Assembly: GCA_013399015.1 (NCBI GenBank)
Contig: VWZX01002689.1
Coordinates: 6,164-70,163, forward strand
Direction: 5' to 3'
Source: Galbula dea
Lineage: Eukaryota; Chordata; Aves; Piciformes; Galbulidae
Length of the DNA stretch: 64,000 nucleotides
The notes under the pieces were generated by a model. The model saw only the letters and a list, made by a program, of their open reading frames with translations. It ran no database searches and was not told the origin of the DNA. The translations under genes and the position numbers were made by a program. Positions 46,735-60,500 of this stretch are shown in pieces; the stretch's first letter is position 1, and each line of letters begins with the position of its first letter.

Positions 46735-49149
46735 AATACAAGGCCAACATGTTGATATCATGAGGTCCCTGACTTATCTGCGACTCTCTTTCTGGAAACA
46801 GTCCCAGCTTCCACACTGCTTTAACAGGACTCTTTTCAGGGAGGAATCAGAAGGTTACAAAGTGCTAAGTCTCTTGTTACAAACATTGGTTAGTTTTTAC
46901 AATGCTAGGTTATACATCTGGTACGTTTAAAGCTAAATGCTTATGCAGCTTATAAATATGTAATGAAACCATTTCCTAACTAGAGCACATATAGCAGTCT
47001 TTGTCTTTTCTTGGGCACTCCAGATGCTGGACTCAATTCCAGTTCAATTCTTGTGACTGATGTGGCATCAGTCATGGGGACAACCATTGGAAAAGACTGA
47101 AACATACCTTAATGTGAGACACCTCAGTGCATTGAGCAAGGGCTAAGAACATCCACTGTTGAGAACTACTGCCTCATGTCTGGAACATTTTCCTTTCTGA
47201 TTATTCTTCTGAAAGCCACCTTTCAGAAGGTCACTCTTGGAATCCTTTGTAAAACATCACTAAACTACAGTGAAGACATCACCTGTTCTAACACCAACAG
47301 CTTGTGAACACATCCATTTAGAGAAATGAGCAGTATCAGTGAGGTTTGTACACGAGAGCTACGTACAAAGGGAGAACAGAAAAGATTTGCAAGCTTAATA
47401 GTGTCTGAAACAGCAGAACACCTAAGGAGGGCTGGAGAGAGACAAGAGAGATGGTATCTGGGTGAAGCAGGAGTCTAGTATGGGGAGACAACGGGAGAGA
47501 CACGTAAGGTGAAAAGCTTCCTGTCTGGGAACAGAATGGACTTTTTGTTACTAAGAGTTAAAATAAACAATGATTTACTCACGAAGTTGCCAAGTATGTT
47601 GGAGAGGAAATTCTGTTAGCCACTTTGAGAACAGCAGCTTTGGTCAAGTGAAGAAGACAGAAAACTGACTACCAGGAATTGAAAAAGAACCAGAGAGCAG
47701 AGTGCTCACCCATCGGTTCTCAAGGCAAAGAAGGGAGAGAAGACAGAGCCTTGGTCAAGTGAAGTGTTACTGGGGACTGAAGTGATATAAGAAGCAACAG
47801 CAAGTGTGGCAAGAGATGCTTATCGAAAGCCTGCATAACCGAGAATAACAAAGAGGAAGCAAGATGAGGATCAGGCCAGGAATAAGGAGGGAAATGAAAG
47901 AGGGAAATTAAATGTCATAACAAGAGCTAATGTGAAAGTATCAATGCTTACAGCAAAGTTTTGTATAAGCTGCCACGGTGCTGATGGACTCCTCATGAAG
48001 GCATTGGCACTTTTACTAGTGGTTCTGACTTCCCTCTACTCTCAATATTGTGCAACCATACACACATTTATATCTTTCCTGGCCCTGCCTTTCTCACATC
48101 CTCTTTTCACTGAGATCTCCTTGCTCCTCTGTTTGTTCAACTTCCAGTGCTGCAAGTCCTCTGGCAGAGAATATGCTGTTTATCACAAAAAGTTCTTACC
48201 AAATGGAAACACCATAGATAAAGGGGCTGAAGGATCTTAAAGACTAGCTAGAAAAAAACCCACAATTCCACTTTTGGTTGAACTAGGAAATTCACTCCCC
48301 ATTGAGATAGCTGTTCCAAAGGAGACTGCAAAGGATGGAGCAGGAAAGGCAATACAAGAAGCAAATTGACAACTGTCCCTTAAAGCAGCTGATTTAAGAT
48401 CAAACTAGAATATCTCTGAAGAGATGAAAACTCAAGTCATCCTATTCTGACAAAAACTGTTCCTCTAAACTGTGAAAAAAAGCCCTATACCATATACCTG
48501 GCTATCTGCAGCCAGTAATGGGAGTATCTTCAGGATTTTCACAGCACCTAGTAGCCAGCAGTGCAGGACAACAGCAAAGCACGTGCACAAGCTTCCGTGA
48601 CAGCCCATGGCTAGTGGGGTCTCTGTTGGCATAGCCTTTCTCCCTCGTATTCAAAATGCAACTACTATTAGGGAGCTGGTCGTACAGGGACAGCGTTCCA
48701 TGTCACCGCAACATCTGTGTCCTTTGTGTCTCCAAGTCAGATTTCTTTCCTGCAAAAAACTGTTTTGCAGTGTCAGAGTGATTACAGCAAGAGGAAAACT
48801 GGTGTTCTCGACATGATTTTTCACTAATAATGGTAATCTAGACACAGTCAGTCCAGCCTAAACGCAGCTTTTTGTTATCACCAGGAGTGAGAAAAAAGAG
48901 ACTGGTTTTCCACATCTTACTCACTTGCGTCACAGCAGTCAGTCTGGGACTATAACAGTCAGATGGAATGTATTTCCACACAGCAGCTTTCGCCTTTAAA
49001 AGACCTTAAGAAAAACTATTTTACATAGTTCAAGAACACTAAAACCGTAGGGATTAGAAGCAAACGGGCACATATAGGAAGTACCCTTCCTCCATCGTTC
49101 AGGCCCTCCCACCCTTCCCCAGCAGGTTTCAGGAACATCCCCTCACCGC

Positions 49150-49860
49150 CAGCATGTCAGGGTTTATCGCTGCTGGGTGCTGCCCGAGGGCGGCAGCTGC
49201 AGGGGCCTCACTCCACCCCTCTGACCCTCACCGCCCTCACCCAGCAGCCCCCTGCCCGGAGGCGGGAGGTGCCCTGCCAGAGGAACACGAAAAAGTCCCC
49301 AGATTTTCAGTTCAGGAGCGCCAGAAGTTTACCACGAGGCAGACGCCAGGGCGCAGCCCTTGCGCTTCCCCCTCGCAGCTATTCGCGCAGTAACAGAGAA
49401 ACTTTGCTTTAGCAACAGCAGAAACTTGGCTTTACAGTCTCCAACCCTCTCCCGGTGCCGAAGCACTGCCTCTCGCCCTGCTTCCCGCCCGCCCCGAGCC
49501 CCACGTCCTCCCGCACCGCCCACCCCTCCCGACCTGGCGNNNNNNNNNNNNNNNNNNNNNNNNNNNNNNNNNNNNNNNNNNNNNNNNNGCGAGGCCCTGC
49601 CAACCTTCCCCGGCCCGGGCCCTTCCACTGCACTCACCCCGACGATCAAGGAACGGAGGCGAGGGGAGGAGCGGGGCAGCTGCCGACCCACGCCCCACAG
49701 ACAAGACCTCCGCCCCGGCGAGAAGCGACTCCTCCCCACGGAGGCACGACTGAAGGCTGCTTGTTGACGAACGTCGCGTTTCCCTCCCCACAGCGGCCTG
49801 GAGATTCCCCGAGAGAGGGGCCGGCGGTCCCCCCCTCCATGGAGGGAAGCCTTCCCAGGC
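49150..49860 (-). promoter_or_regulatory. NOD1: CpG island, probable NOD1 promoter and first exon
   Basis: This GC- and CpG-rich block contrasts with AT-rich flanks. Its placement upstream of the NOD1 start-codon exon, beyond the GGCT 3' end, makes it the likely NOD1 start region. A minus-strand donor GGGG/GTGAGT at 49632-49637 could end an untranslated first exon lying at about 49638-49850. Several long overlapping frames here run through the assembly gap and reflect low stop-codon density, not genes. An unrelated noncoding transcript start is possible. Confidence 0.55.
49540..49588. other. assembly gap (49 N)
   Basis: Run of 49 N in the GC-richest part of the island, a typical place for sequencing drop-out. 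Its true length is unknown. Confidence 0.99.
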
Positions 49861-49969
49861 CGTCAGGAGCTGCCAGCATTTTCCTCAACAGGAGGCACCA
49901 AATCCCTTTTGTCAGTTCCCCCAAGGAAACTGTCAGGGTATTATTTTCTGTTCCAGCAAGAGGAAAACA

Positions 49970-49972
<3 letters not shown>

Positions 49973-50007
<35 letters not shown>

Positions 50008-50010
50008 AAA
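49973..50010. repeat. T15-A23 palindromic homopolymer pair
   Basis: Fifteen T directly followed by 23 A, a perfect 30-base palindrome at the island edge. Length is likely to be uncertain in the assembly. Confidence 0.85.
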
Positions 50011-51423
50011 GTTTTGCCCTACCTACTTCAATTATATCCATTAAAAAACACACGCAGAAATGTAACTGAAACTTCCACTGGCTAAGTCGTGAGCTTTTGT
50101 GTACCTAAGCAACATTGATACTCTTGATGCATGCATTGAACGGGCAGAGGAGAGGCTTAGTAATCACAGTTTTATTTATTTGGTTTCAGACTACACAGTG
50201 CTAATGCAGAAAGTACTAAGTTTTACTGCAGTCACTGTGCCTAGCTCTGGAAATAGCTATATGGCGTCAGGACAGCATCTATACATCGCTGGCAGATTTG
50301 TACAGAAAAATTTTATGCAGAATAGACATGGTAATTCTGTTGCTTATCTAAGCAGTCACACAGAAGGTAAGCCAAAGTTCAGCTGTTTGACATCTTCCAT
50401 GTTGTCAATTTTTCCTTGTCCCCCCCAGACACTACAGGGGTTGCAAAGTACCATGAAGATAAGTGCTCAAAACCTTGCAGGAGCTTCCAGTTTTGCAGGA
50501 GATTGTCAAAGCTGTTGGAAGAAGAGAGGCCAAGTCTCCTCATCTAGGATTTAATAGACAAACAAAACCATTAAACAAATACGCTCAGACTCCCACGAGA
50601 CTTCCCAATTTAACTGGACAGGAGACCAAGCCCTAGATGAGCAACAAGCCAGTCAAAAAGGTCATTTAAACCACCTTTGAATTATGTAACTAAAACTAAC
50701 TCTTTAAAATCTGTTGGTTTACACCTAACCACTTCACCCATGATGATTACCAGGCATAGAAAGGAAGAGGCCACTAAGCTTTGAATGAGTCCCTTTGCTG
50801 AATGTTTTCTTCATGCCTGGGTTGCCTTTTGGACTGACATTTCAAGAGATGGAGAGAGTTAGAAAAAAAAATTACTTTTCTTTCTGTGTTGACCATATAA
50901 GCAGAAACAGGAACTCCATAGCTTCAGATAGATTGGGCTTTAAAACATTAAGAGAATTAGCAGAGGAAAAAGTTTTGTTTTGGTTTTAGAGTTTTGAGTC
51001 TATTTTGCATCTAAATATCTTTGAAATTCTTGATATTTGTATATACAACATTTAAGAACAACAGGCCTGATCCCACGACCCTTAATTCCTCAGAAGGCAA
51101 CAGATGCCAATACTCATCAAGATGGCCTTTTTCTTTAAAAAAGGTCAGTAAACAGGACGTGAAGTACAAATGTGCATGCAGCACTGCAGTTACAGAAAGG
51201 TAATTTCTAAATCAGCAAAAACTTCAGCATGTACTCAAGCTATACACACAAAGTGAAGAAGTTACCAAAGTCAGTGTGTCTTCAGACTGCAAATTATGTC
51301 TAATGGCTTACTGCAGATGCACAGCAAACTCATCTTTTCTTGATAAATAAAGAAACTGCTGATCAGTAGAGTGAGGAGTGGTATCTAAATTAAGGTGAAT
51401 GGACAAGCAAGCGCAGAGGTATT
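50011..51423 (-). other. GGCT 3' UTR / GGCT-NOD1 intergenic sequence
   Basis: AT-rich sequence after the GGCT stop. Minus-strand poly(A) hexamer candidates are ATTAAA at 50550-50555 and AATAAA at 50171-50176. A 151-codon plus-strand frame at 50099-50554 has no domain. Confidence 0.45.
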
Positions 51424-51573
51424 CTATGTAGAATTTATATTCTTTGCTTTAATAGCAGCTTCAATCTCTTGCATGATTGGCACCGGCCCTGCATAGTTAT
51501 TAGTTTCAATAGCTTCTAATTTCTTCTGATAGTCAGCTGGCAAGCCATTCTGGTTTGCACCCATGCAGATAAC
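51424..51573 (-). CDS. GGCT: GGCT terminal coding exon
   Basis: It encodes residues 139-187, VICMGANQNGLPADYQKKLE to the C-terminal NINST, with TAG at 51424-51426. The acceptor is ATTATAG after a T-rich tract. The final 20 residues are more variable than the rest of the family sequence. Confidence 0.95.
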   Translation of the reverse strand, partial: VICMGANQNGLPADYQKKLEAIETNNYAGPVPIMQEIEAAIKAKNINST

Positions 51574-54500
51574 CTATAATTAAAAAAAACAAAACAAAAC
51601 CTTCAATAATTTTGTGTTAGGAAGGACAGACTCCTTCAAACATTTACTCATAAAGGAAGAACCACTTAAGGTAAGAAAATTAACCCCCAAATAAATGCCC
51701 AATAATGCTGTTTGTACCTAAAGATAGCCAAAGGCTTCTGGAAGACCACTGAAGACCTTAATAGTGTCAATAAAATTAGTCTGAAAAGCCTTGTAACTAC
51801 CAAGGCACAGCCCTAAGATTCTGAAGTGTTACTAACGTGCACGAGACTGTGCGATTAAGCTGTTACTCAGTTATTCCGTTCTTTCTTCCAGCGAGGATGA
51901 GACCTGCTTTCTATGCCTTTAGCCAGTCTTAGTATCACATCTAAGTGAGAAGCAGTGTATACTATTTAAATTATATTAAAACTAAGCTGTTTGAATCCAA
52001 AGCACAAACAGTACCTACCTAGACTGGTTATCAGAGTAACAGAAACAAATACCTAGCTTAGTGTAAAAAAGTTTGCTACTGCAGCTCTCCTTCTACATAC
52101 AAAATACACTTTAATATTGGAGCAAAAGAAAGTAAGTGACAGTGAGAGGAAAGGAGGAGGCTGTAGAAGCCAAGGCTTGTAAGAGACACCAGCAAGTTCC
52201 CATACAGAAATGAAGAAAAAACTAAAAACCAAACCAAACCAAACCAAAAACCTGACACTATTGTAAACATTCTTCCATGCATTTAGCAGCCAGGAAATTT
52301 AAGGATAAGGTGCCTAGAAAGGATGCACTTTCCCACAAAAAGTACACAACAGTAGATGGATGTAGATCACTGTGTGCAGATGCAGTCACCTGTACTAAAT
52401 CTTTAGCTCTCTTGTGTGGTTAACTTAAACAAATAAAAGCTGGGGGCAGGGGGAAAGAGGAGAACTAACAACGGATCCTGGCAACAGCAGGAGGGAATGT
52501 TTGACTAGATAAAGTTGCCAATACTGGAAATCTGCTCTTACAACATAACAGTGAGAGCTGACACAGGAGCAGACCATGTGTTAGCTCCCTGAAAAGCCCT
52601 AAAGATCTGTCTCAACAGGAAGCAGGTGTGTGAAGTAGCAGAGCCTGCTTTCTAACCGAGCTTTCTCTTCAGGAGTCCTGCAGCAGCTGGCCTTACCTAT
52701 GCTCCTGGAAGCTGATTCATGGAAGCGAGCTACTCAGTCAAAAGACAGCCACACGCTTGGCATTTAACAAGCTCAAGTCCTGTTTCTTTGCTTTTGGTAG
52801 AAAAATTCAGCATGTCACAGTGCTGTCTATCTGCAATTGCTAACAGCTGAACAATTCCAGACACGCAGTCATGCCACCCGCGACTAGGCCCACATCAGAT
52901 CTCACAGGCTAAGCAGGTCAGGCCTGCTGCGTGACTGGATCATGTGGCTCTAGTCACTGTGCTGCAGAACAGTGTTGAAACACTTCTGCTTTACCAGCCA
53001 TCCAGTGGGAACTCTGCAGTGCTCTGCAGTGGTGCTGGAAGTACCAAGAAATACTGATGATGCATTTGGTAAAAGAAGGCCAGGGGGAACTTCTGTATTA
53101 CATGACAGTAAGACAACAGGGATAATCTGCGTCCTTGAGACTACAAGCCAGGTGCTGTATTCTCCCCAAAGAAGCTTCCCTCTGTCCTTTAAGTGGAGCA
53201 CATTAATTTTTCAAACAGAGAATTGCCACATATATGTAAACAACATCCTTCCAAAATCCTTGGGTCAGTTGTAACTAATTCATGAGTTAAACAGAGGCTT
53301 CAAATAATGCATAACTAAGCCAGAAAATAAAATTGATTTAGTAGGACTTCAAAAGCTGCCAATCTTCTGTGAGCACCATTACACTACTACACTGCACAAG
53401 GATTAAGTTATACCTTTAAATTAGAGTTAATCATGCCTTCCATCCACTGTAAATAAAGTAATTATTAAATAGGACAGAAGTACTTCATTATATATTTCTG
53501 TCTGTTTTCTCCAAAATCACAGTGATGCAACACCTACCTTCTTATACTGAGGAGAAGGGGGACCACAGACATAGTCCTTCATCTGATAGCTTCGACAGGT
53601 GAGTACCTTTCCTTCTTGAGTGTGGACATTAACTTCTATTGGGACATAAATGCCATCTTCAACTCCTTCTTGCCTGTAAAGGATACACATTCCTTTCATG
53701 CCAAGTAACTGATGAATCTTTCAAAGAAACTGTGCTATTAATCATACAGATCCTGTTACAATAAAACAGAATTTAAGACAGGACACTGGTCTGAACTGTT
53801 AACAAACTTAAAGAAAAATAAATAAAACAAAACATATTCTAGTACTTCTTGTCCCAACTTGTTTCACACCCAGAAATAATTTTCAAAAGAAGCAGCATCA
53901 TTCACTTTTGAGTTAGACATAGAATACTCCTTTTGAATTAATTACCAGGCAAGCCTGGTAGTCTACAATGGAAACAACCAAAATTATCAGACTTAATGAG
54001 CCAGGCACATACCATTCATTACCTTCCACTTATAAAACAATTGCAAAGTTTCATCTTGCCCATTGTTTTCCATTTGAATAAGGGTAAACTTGCCCAACTC
54101 TTGCAGTGCATGTTCCAGTAATTCAAGACACCCCTGAATTTGCATAAGACACATACAGCAACAATAAGCTAGATCAGGGCAAAAACCATCTCGTTAATTC
54201 TTTTTATTAGAAAAGTCATGCTGTCTTAGGAAAACAAAACCAAAACCAAGGCTACTTGTTCTCTTTAACCATTAGCAGTTAGCCACCAGTAAAAGGCTGA
54301 GGAAGTAAATGAGAAGCTTAAGCCATACAAGACAGACTTTATAGCACAATTAACACTAGACATGCCTGAGATATGAGTGAAAACATAGGGCTTAATGCTA
54401 TTTGAGGTATCATTTTAACAACTTATTTTTCTTTCAAAGACTTACGGTAGTCATTTAATGTACTTAACGCAGGCCATGTTAACTGGGCTAAGTGCAAATA

Positions 54501-57500
54501 AAGACTGGAAGCTAACTGCAGATTCAAGGCCAACAGACTGCAAATTAAGTCGCATAGATGCCCAAGAGCAAAACTGTTATAGTTAAGTAGTGTCCATTGC
54601 TAGGATATGTGGAAAAGTCACGTGCCTTACAGATCTGTGAAATGCAGAGGACAACAAAAGACATACATCTGACCATGAGACATCATCCAAATGCATTCAG
54701 AGCCAAGAAGTTCAGCTATCTAAGCAGAAGATTCCCTTCCCATATTTGTTTTCTATATGCTAAGTTGTTTTAATGGTACTTCAACTAATGACAAGCAGCA
54801 GCAACTGCACATTCCCTCCTCCTCTTCTGGATAACAAAACACAGACTTTATCCAGATTGCAGAGGGAAGAAAAGCCATGGGGGAACAGTGATTTTTTTTT
54901 TCTTGATACATGGGAATTTCAGGAAATGACTTGGTTGAGAACTTACAAATATATCTGCTTGTGCATAGACAACGAATCCCCAGATCTTCAGCAGAAACAT
55001 GCAAGGTCTTTTGAGTTGATTATGAGCAATCCTTACAAGAACCTACGACTACTGTTACAAAGCCAAGAACACATCCTGTTTCCTTCCATTTCCAGCTCAC
55101 ACCTTCATGGCATCAGTGAAGCAAGTGGGAAAAAGCAATCTTGAATGGTAGTGTCTGTCCTGCAGCTTTTTGTATAGCACTTAATCCTCTAACATCTTAG
55201 CCAGCATTAAAGTTCACCCCATCAAACAAATGCCAGGGATCTGCAATGTAAACAACTCTTCTAGAAGTTAAAATACAAAATGCTGTCCTCATAGGAGAAA
55301 CAGTGTTTCTATCAAAGCAGATGCTGCCAGACAACATCCACTTCTGAAGTTTACACTTGAGCAAATAATGGTACATCAGGAGATTTTGGTAAAGGTCAGC
55401 AGAAAGGAGACCAGGAGGTAAGCGCTGGTGTAAACAGAGGGGGAACTTGTGAAACTCTCCCCAGCCAGAAACTTACCAGACAGACACCCTTCTGCTTGGG
55501 ACTAACACTTCCAACCTGGACTTGAGAGTGCTGAGAGCCCATTGTTGTGATGAGCTAACAGAACTGGGACAACAGTTTCTGTTGTATTTCAGGTTCATTG
55601 AAGGCAATGAAAACCAAGTTGGAACTTTAAATTTTATGCCCAAGATTATAAGGACATGTCTACACAGTGCAGCCACAACCAAAATGGCAACAGTACCAAA
55701 CACAGAACTGTATTAATAAAATGCTTTCAATGGGTTTAATCATACAAACATAAAATGGTTTGGGTTGGAAGGGACCTTTAAAGGTCATCAAGTCCAAACC
55801 TATCTGCAAAGGGCAAGGACATCTCCAACTACAACAGGTTGCAAACAACCCCGTTCAAACTGATCTAGAATGTTTCCAGGGATAGGGCATCCGCCACTTT
55901 CTGGGCAACCTGTGCCAGTGGTTCACCACCCTCACTGTAAAAAATTTTTTTCTTATATCCAGTCTAAATCTAGCCTCTTACAGTTTAAAATCACTTCCCC
56001 TTGTCCTATTGCTACAGGGCCTACTAGTTTATCCCCATCTTTCTTACAGTCCCTTTAAGTACTGAAAGGCTGCAACAAGGACTTCCTGTAGCCTTCTCCA
56101 GACTGAACCCCAACTCTCTCAGCCTGTCCTCACAGCAGAGGGGTTCCAGCCCACATCATCTTTGTGGCCTCCTCTGGACCCACTCCAACAGGTCTATGTC
56201 TTTCTTGTGCTGAGGACTCCAGGGCTGAATGCAGTACTCCTGGTGAGGTCTCACCACTGCAGAGCAGAGGGGCAAAATCATAGAATCACAGAATCACCAA
56301 AGTTTGAAGGGACCTTAAAGATAATCTAGTTCCAATCCCCCTGCCATAGGCAGGGACACCTTCCACTAGATTAGGTTGCCCAGGGCCCCATCAAGCCTTC
56401 CCTTAAAAGCTTCCAGGGATGGGGCTTCCACAACCTCTATGGACAACCTGTTCCACTGTCTCACCACCCTAACAATGAAGGACTTCCTCCTAATATCTAA
56501 TGTAAATCTACCCTCCTCTAGTTTGCAACCATCCCCCCTAATCCTAGCACTACCTGGCATCCCTCATCAGCTTTCTTGTAGGCCCCCTTCAGATACTGGA
56601 AGGCCACAAGAAAGTCACCTCGGAGCCTTCTCTTCTCCAGACTGAATAACCCCAACTCTTTCAGTCTGTCCCCTCAAGAGAGGTGCTCCAGTCCTCTGAT
56701 CATTCTCGTGGCACTTCTCTGGACTTGCTCCAGCACCCCCGTATCCCTCTTGGAATAGGGGCTCCAGAACTGGACACTATATTCCAGGTGGGGTCTCACG
56801 AGAGCAGAGTAGAGGGGGAGAATCACTTCCCTCAACCTGCTGGCCACACTCCTCTTGATGCAGCTCAGGATACAGTTGGCCCTCTGGGCTGCAAGAGCTT
56901 CTCATCCACAAGCACCCCCAAGTCCCTTTCCTCAGGGCTGCTCTCAAGCCATTACCTGCCCAGCCTACATTGGTGCTTGGGATTGCCCCAACCCAGGTGT
57001 AGGACCTTGCACTTGGTCTTGTTGAACTTCATGAGGCTGGCATGGGCCCACCTCTCCAGCCTGTCCAGGTCCCTCTGGATGGCATCCCTCCCTTCCAGTT
57101 TATCAACCATACCACACAGCTTGGTGTTGTCGGCAAACTTGCTGAGGGAGCACTCGATGCCACTGTCCATGTCTCTGACAGAGATGTTAAACAAGACTGG
57201 TCCCAGTACAGACCCCTGTGGGACATCACTTGTCACTGGTCTCCATCTGGACATCCAGCCTTTGACCACTCTTCTGGATGCAACCATTGAGCCAGTTCCT
57301 CATCCACTGAGCAATCCACCCATCAAATCCATATCTTTCCAGTTTAGAGAGAAGGATGATGTGGGAGAACATATCAAAGGCCTTATACAAGTCAAGATAG
57401 ATGACATCCATTGCTTTTCCCTTGGCCACTGATGTAGTCACTCAATCACAGAAGGCCACACTAGGTTGGTTAGGCAGGACTTGCCCTTGGTGAAGCCATG

Positions 57501-60500
57501 CTGGCTTAATACGCCCTGCTTCCTTAGCCTCACAAGCACTGCAATTAATTTCTACTGGAACTAGTTTCTACTGCAATTAATTGACAGTGAACCACTCTGA
57601 ACAATCAATCCTTGCGTACCAGAAGTACAGTGTTGTGCAAGCACATCCCAAAAGCCACAATAAATGCATGACACCAGCCAAGGTTTTGGTGATTGAGTTC
57701 TAAGTCCAGCCTTAGACCCTGCAAGAAGTTATGAAGTTCTTATCCCTTGACTTGTCTACCTAGGTTGTCCTCCAAACTTCGGTCTGGGAATGACTTGCTC
57801 AGGTTGTCGTAAACTTGTCTTAACGATCAGGCACAGGCAGAAATTCTCCACCATACACTGTAACAGTGCAGACAGCCTCTCTCTTTCAAAGGGGAAAACA
57901 AAACCACCCTCGCTTCCTGCTTGGGTGGACTTCAGGTTCACAAAACTTTGAATCCTTAGAAGACATGCAAAATTACCACCTTAGAAGAAGTCTCCTTTGC
58001 CTGTATTAAAGATCTCCTTTTCTTCTGCGAAGTCTTGTCTCATCCCTTCCTTTTCCACTACAATTTGAGTCATCATATGTACAGACACAGAAACTGATGT
58101 CGGGCTCAAAGGACACACTCCCTAAAGTAATGGGAAAAGTGTCACAGAACAACTACAGAGTTTAGAGTAGTTTAAGGGAGAGGACATTTTTGAGGACAGA
58201 GATTAAATAATAAAAAANAAAACAAGGTCCACATGTTATTAAAATACCCCAAGTAGCCTTAGCTTGAAAACAATGCCATTTTAATCACAAATGTGTTAGA
58301 AGTCTGTGACATGAAAGTCACATATTAAACCACCTCTGATTCCAACACCAAAGCTTCCACTTTTCCATTGCTCCCTAAAATAGTAGAAGACAGCAAAAGT
58401 TAAGTCACCTACTTATCCAGTGAACTTAAATTGCTAGTGTTCATTTTCCACACTATTCCCCATACTTCGTCTCCAGGGCTCTGAACAACGGTAGCTGTAC
58501 CTCCATGCCAGACAGAACTTGTCCTGCCTTGATGATGGCCAAAATCGAGTTTAAAATCCTGCAAATGAAACCAATGCAGAGAATCAATTTCCACTTACGA
58601 CAAGGGCTGTTAGCTACTTTTGACTTGAAAGGGGCAGCTAAAGGAGAGTCTACAAGCAGCCAGTTGGAGCCACAGAAGGAAGAACGGACAGGCAGGATCT
58701 GATCCAGCTCTCATCTCATGAGGGGCTGAAGTCAGCCTTTTGCACCTGGCCATGAGCAATGGCAGCCATGGAACACAGGAAAGAAAGGTCTGGAAGAGAG
58801 CATTACTGATAAAAGTCTTGGTCTGCAGAGAACTGGATCAACATCCAAACCTCCCAGTAGTATGGCCTAAACTGCATTAGATAACAATTCCTAGTGGTGA
58901 GAAGAAAGTGGAGGTAGCCCTTTTTCAAGTGTAACGCAGATACCCAGTTCTGCAGTAAACACAGCAGTGCTAAAGAAATGTTAGTTTGATTTTTGTCCAA
59001 GTTGGCAGTAACAGGACAGCTGAAGTGCTTCCTGTTAGACAATCTGAAGGGCCCTTGTCTGAGGTGTGATACAAAGGAGGGAACCGACTATTGCCACCTT
59101 CTCAGTTCTCAAAAGAGATGCCTACCTGGCACCTGTTACTTTGCAGCTGTTGGTGCTTTTATAAGACTTAAATGCTACCATGCAGGATTTAGGAAAACAG
59201 TAAGGGTAAAGAAGCCTACAAGGCAGTGAGCTTTGGGTCTTGTTCTCACACACTAATAGAACTTCCCATTTATAAAATGAAGCCACCTCATCACTCAATA
59301 GGCGTATTTTTTTTGTATTTAAGTCAAGCTGTACACCTCCTTGAGTGACCTTATTCAGGTTTTTCAAGTTGAAACACTCCTTTAGAAATAAAGTCTTTTT
59401 CTTAAGTGATATGAAATATAGACAAAAAAGAGCATATAGACAAAAAAAAGAGTAACAGGCTTTCGCAATTTTCCAGTGTAATTTCCCATGTTACTCCATA
59501 CACTCAGACTCCTCTCCTACTTGTTAGCCAACCTGTGGATTCTTCCCTAGCAGTAGAGAAGGGAAAGGAAAAAACCCCAAACCAACAAGCAGCTTTTAGG
59601 AAGACTACCTGCTTAACCACAACAAAATCTGGCAAAGGTAGAAGAGTTTAAAAACAACAATAAAAATAAACCCGAAAGCTATAAAATTCTACCCCACAGC
59701 TTTGCTTATTTCTTATTACCACTCAATCCTTAAGTTATAATTTTGATTTGAAATCTATGCATGTACATATTAATGTTCACTTCCTGAGGTGTTACCTTCT
59801 TACAATAATGTCCTAATAGATAGGGGGACAAGGTTGCAAAAGTTGAGCAGCTAGAGGCTCACACACATACGGGCAGCACTGCTCAGAACTTTTTATTTTT
59901 TTTGTATAAGTGATAAGCAGCAGCCTGGCAAAGCCACACTGTTAACTCCATCAATAGACTCATCTTCCTTCCCCATAATGTCCTCCATTAAACTAATTTC
60001 ACAAGAAAATAGTTTACTTAGACATAGTAGTCATCAACTATTTGTCAAGCAGCTGCAGAATGGCTTTGCAATGTTCTGGTCACTGGATTACTGTGTGAGG
60101 AGGACTCTGGACTGGACCCTGCAGACAGCCAAGCCTGAATAATTCGCAAACAATAGTCCAGTCAAGATGCAAGCTGAAGTTATAGAGGCGGACAGTTGTT
60201 TGCAGGGCAGCCCCAAGAAAACAGTCCTGTAGAGCCAAGCATGCTCAGAGCAGTCTAGCTTTTTAAAATAAAAGGACCAATTTATATTGGATTCCTCTGG
60301 TTCTATTTTATTGGGCTTGACCTACACTGAACACCTACAAGGAGGTGTACAAACCGTCAGCAACAAAGGGCAACAGAGACCATACAGAAGTAGTGTGGTT
60401 TGCTCTGGTTCTGGGAGCAGGAAACCCTATGTTACACCATGAAGGCAACTGCAGCAGGTATAGCAGGGAAGAGGGAACAAACACCAGATACCTTCTTGGG

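Larger units (their letters stand above)
42510..49150 (-). other. NOD1: probable NOD1 5' intron, repeats but no gene
   Basis: Between the NOD1 start-codon exon and the CpG island. Apart from a CR1 at 43350-44140, a 21-T run at 46714-46734 and a purine-rich stretch near 45975-46035, I recognise nothing. Short open frames (for example 45366-45701, 45934-46269) lack domain signatures. Untranslated NOD1 exons may be hidden here. Confidence 0.5.

Noticed and set aside
49329..50069. Several 100-200 codon frames in the CpG island
   Set aside because: They run through unknown bases and overlap each other in many frames; this reflects stop-poor GC-rich sequence.
50099..50554. 151-codon frame antisense to the GGCT 3' flank
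   Set aside because: No motif and ordinary AT-rich composition; likely chance.
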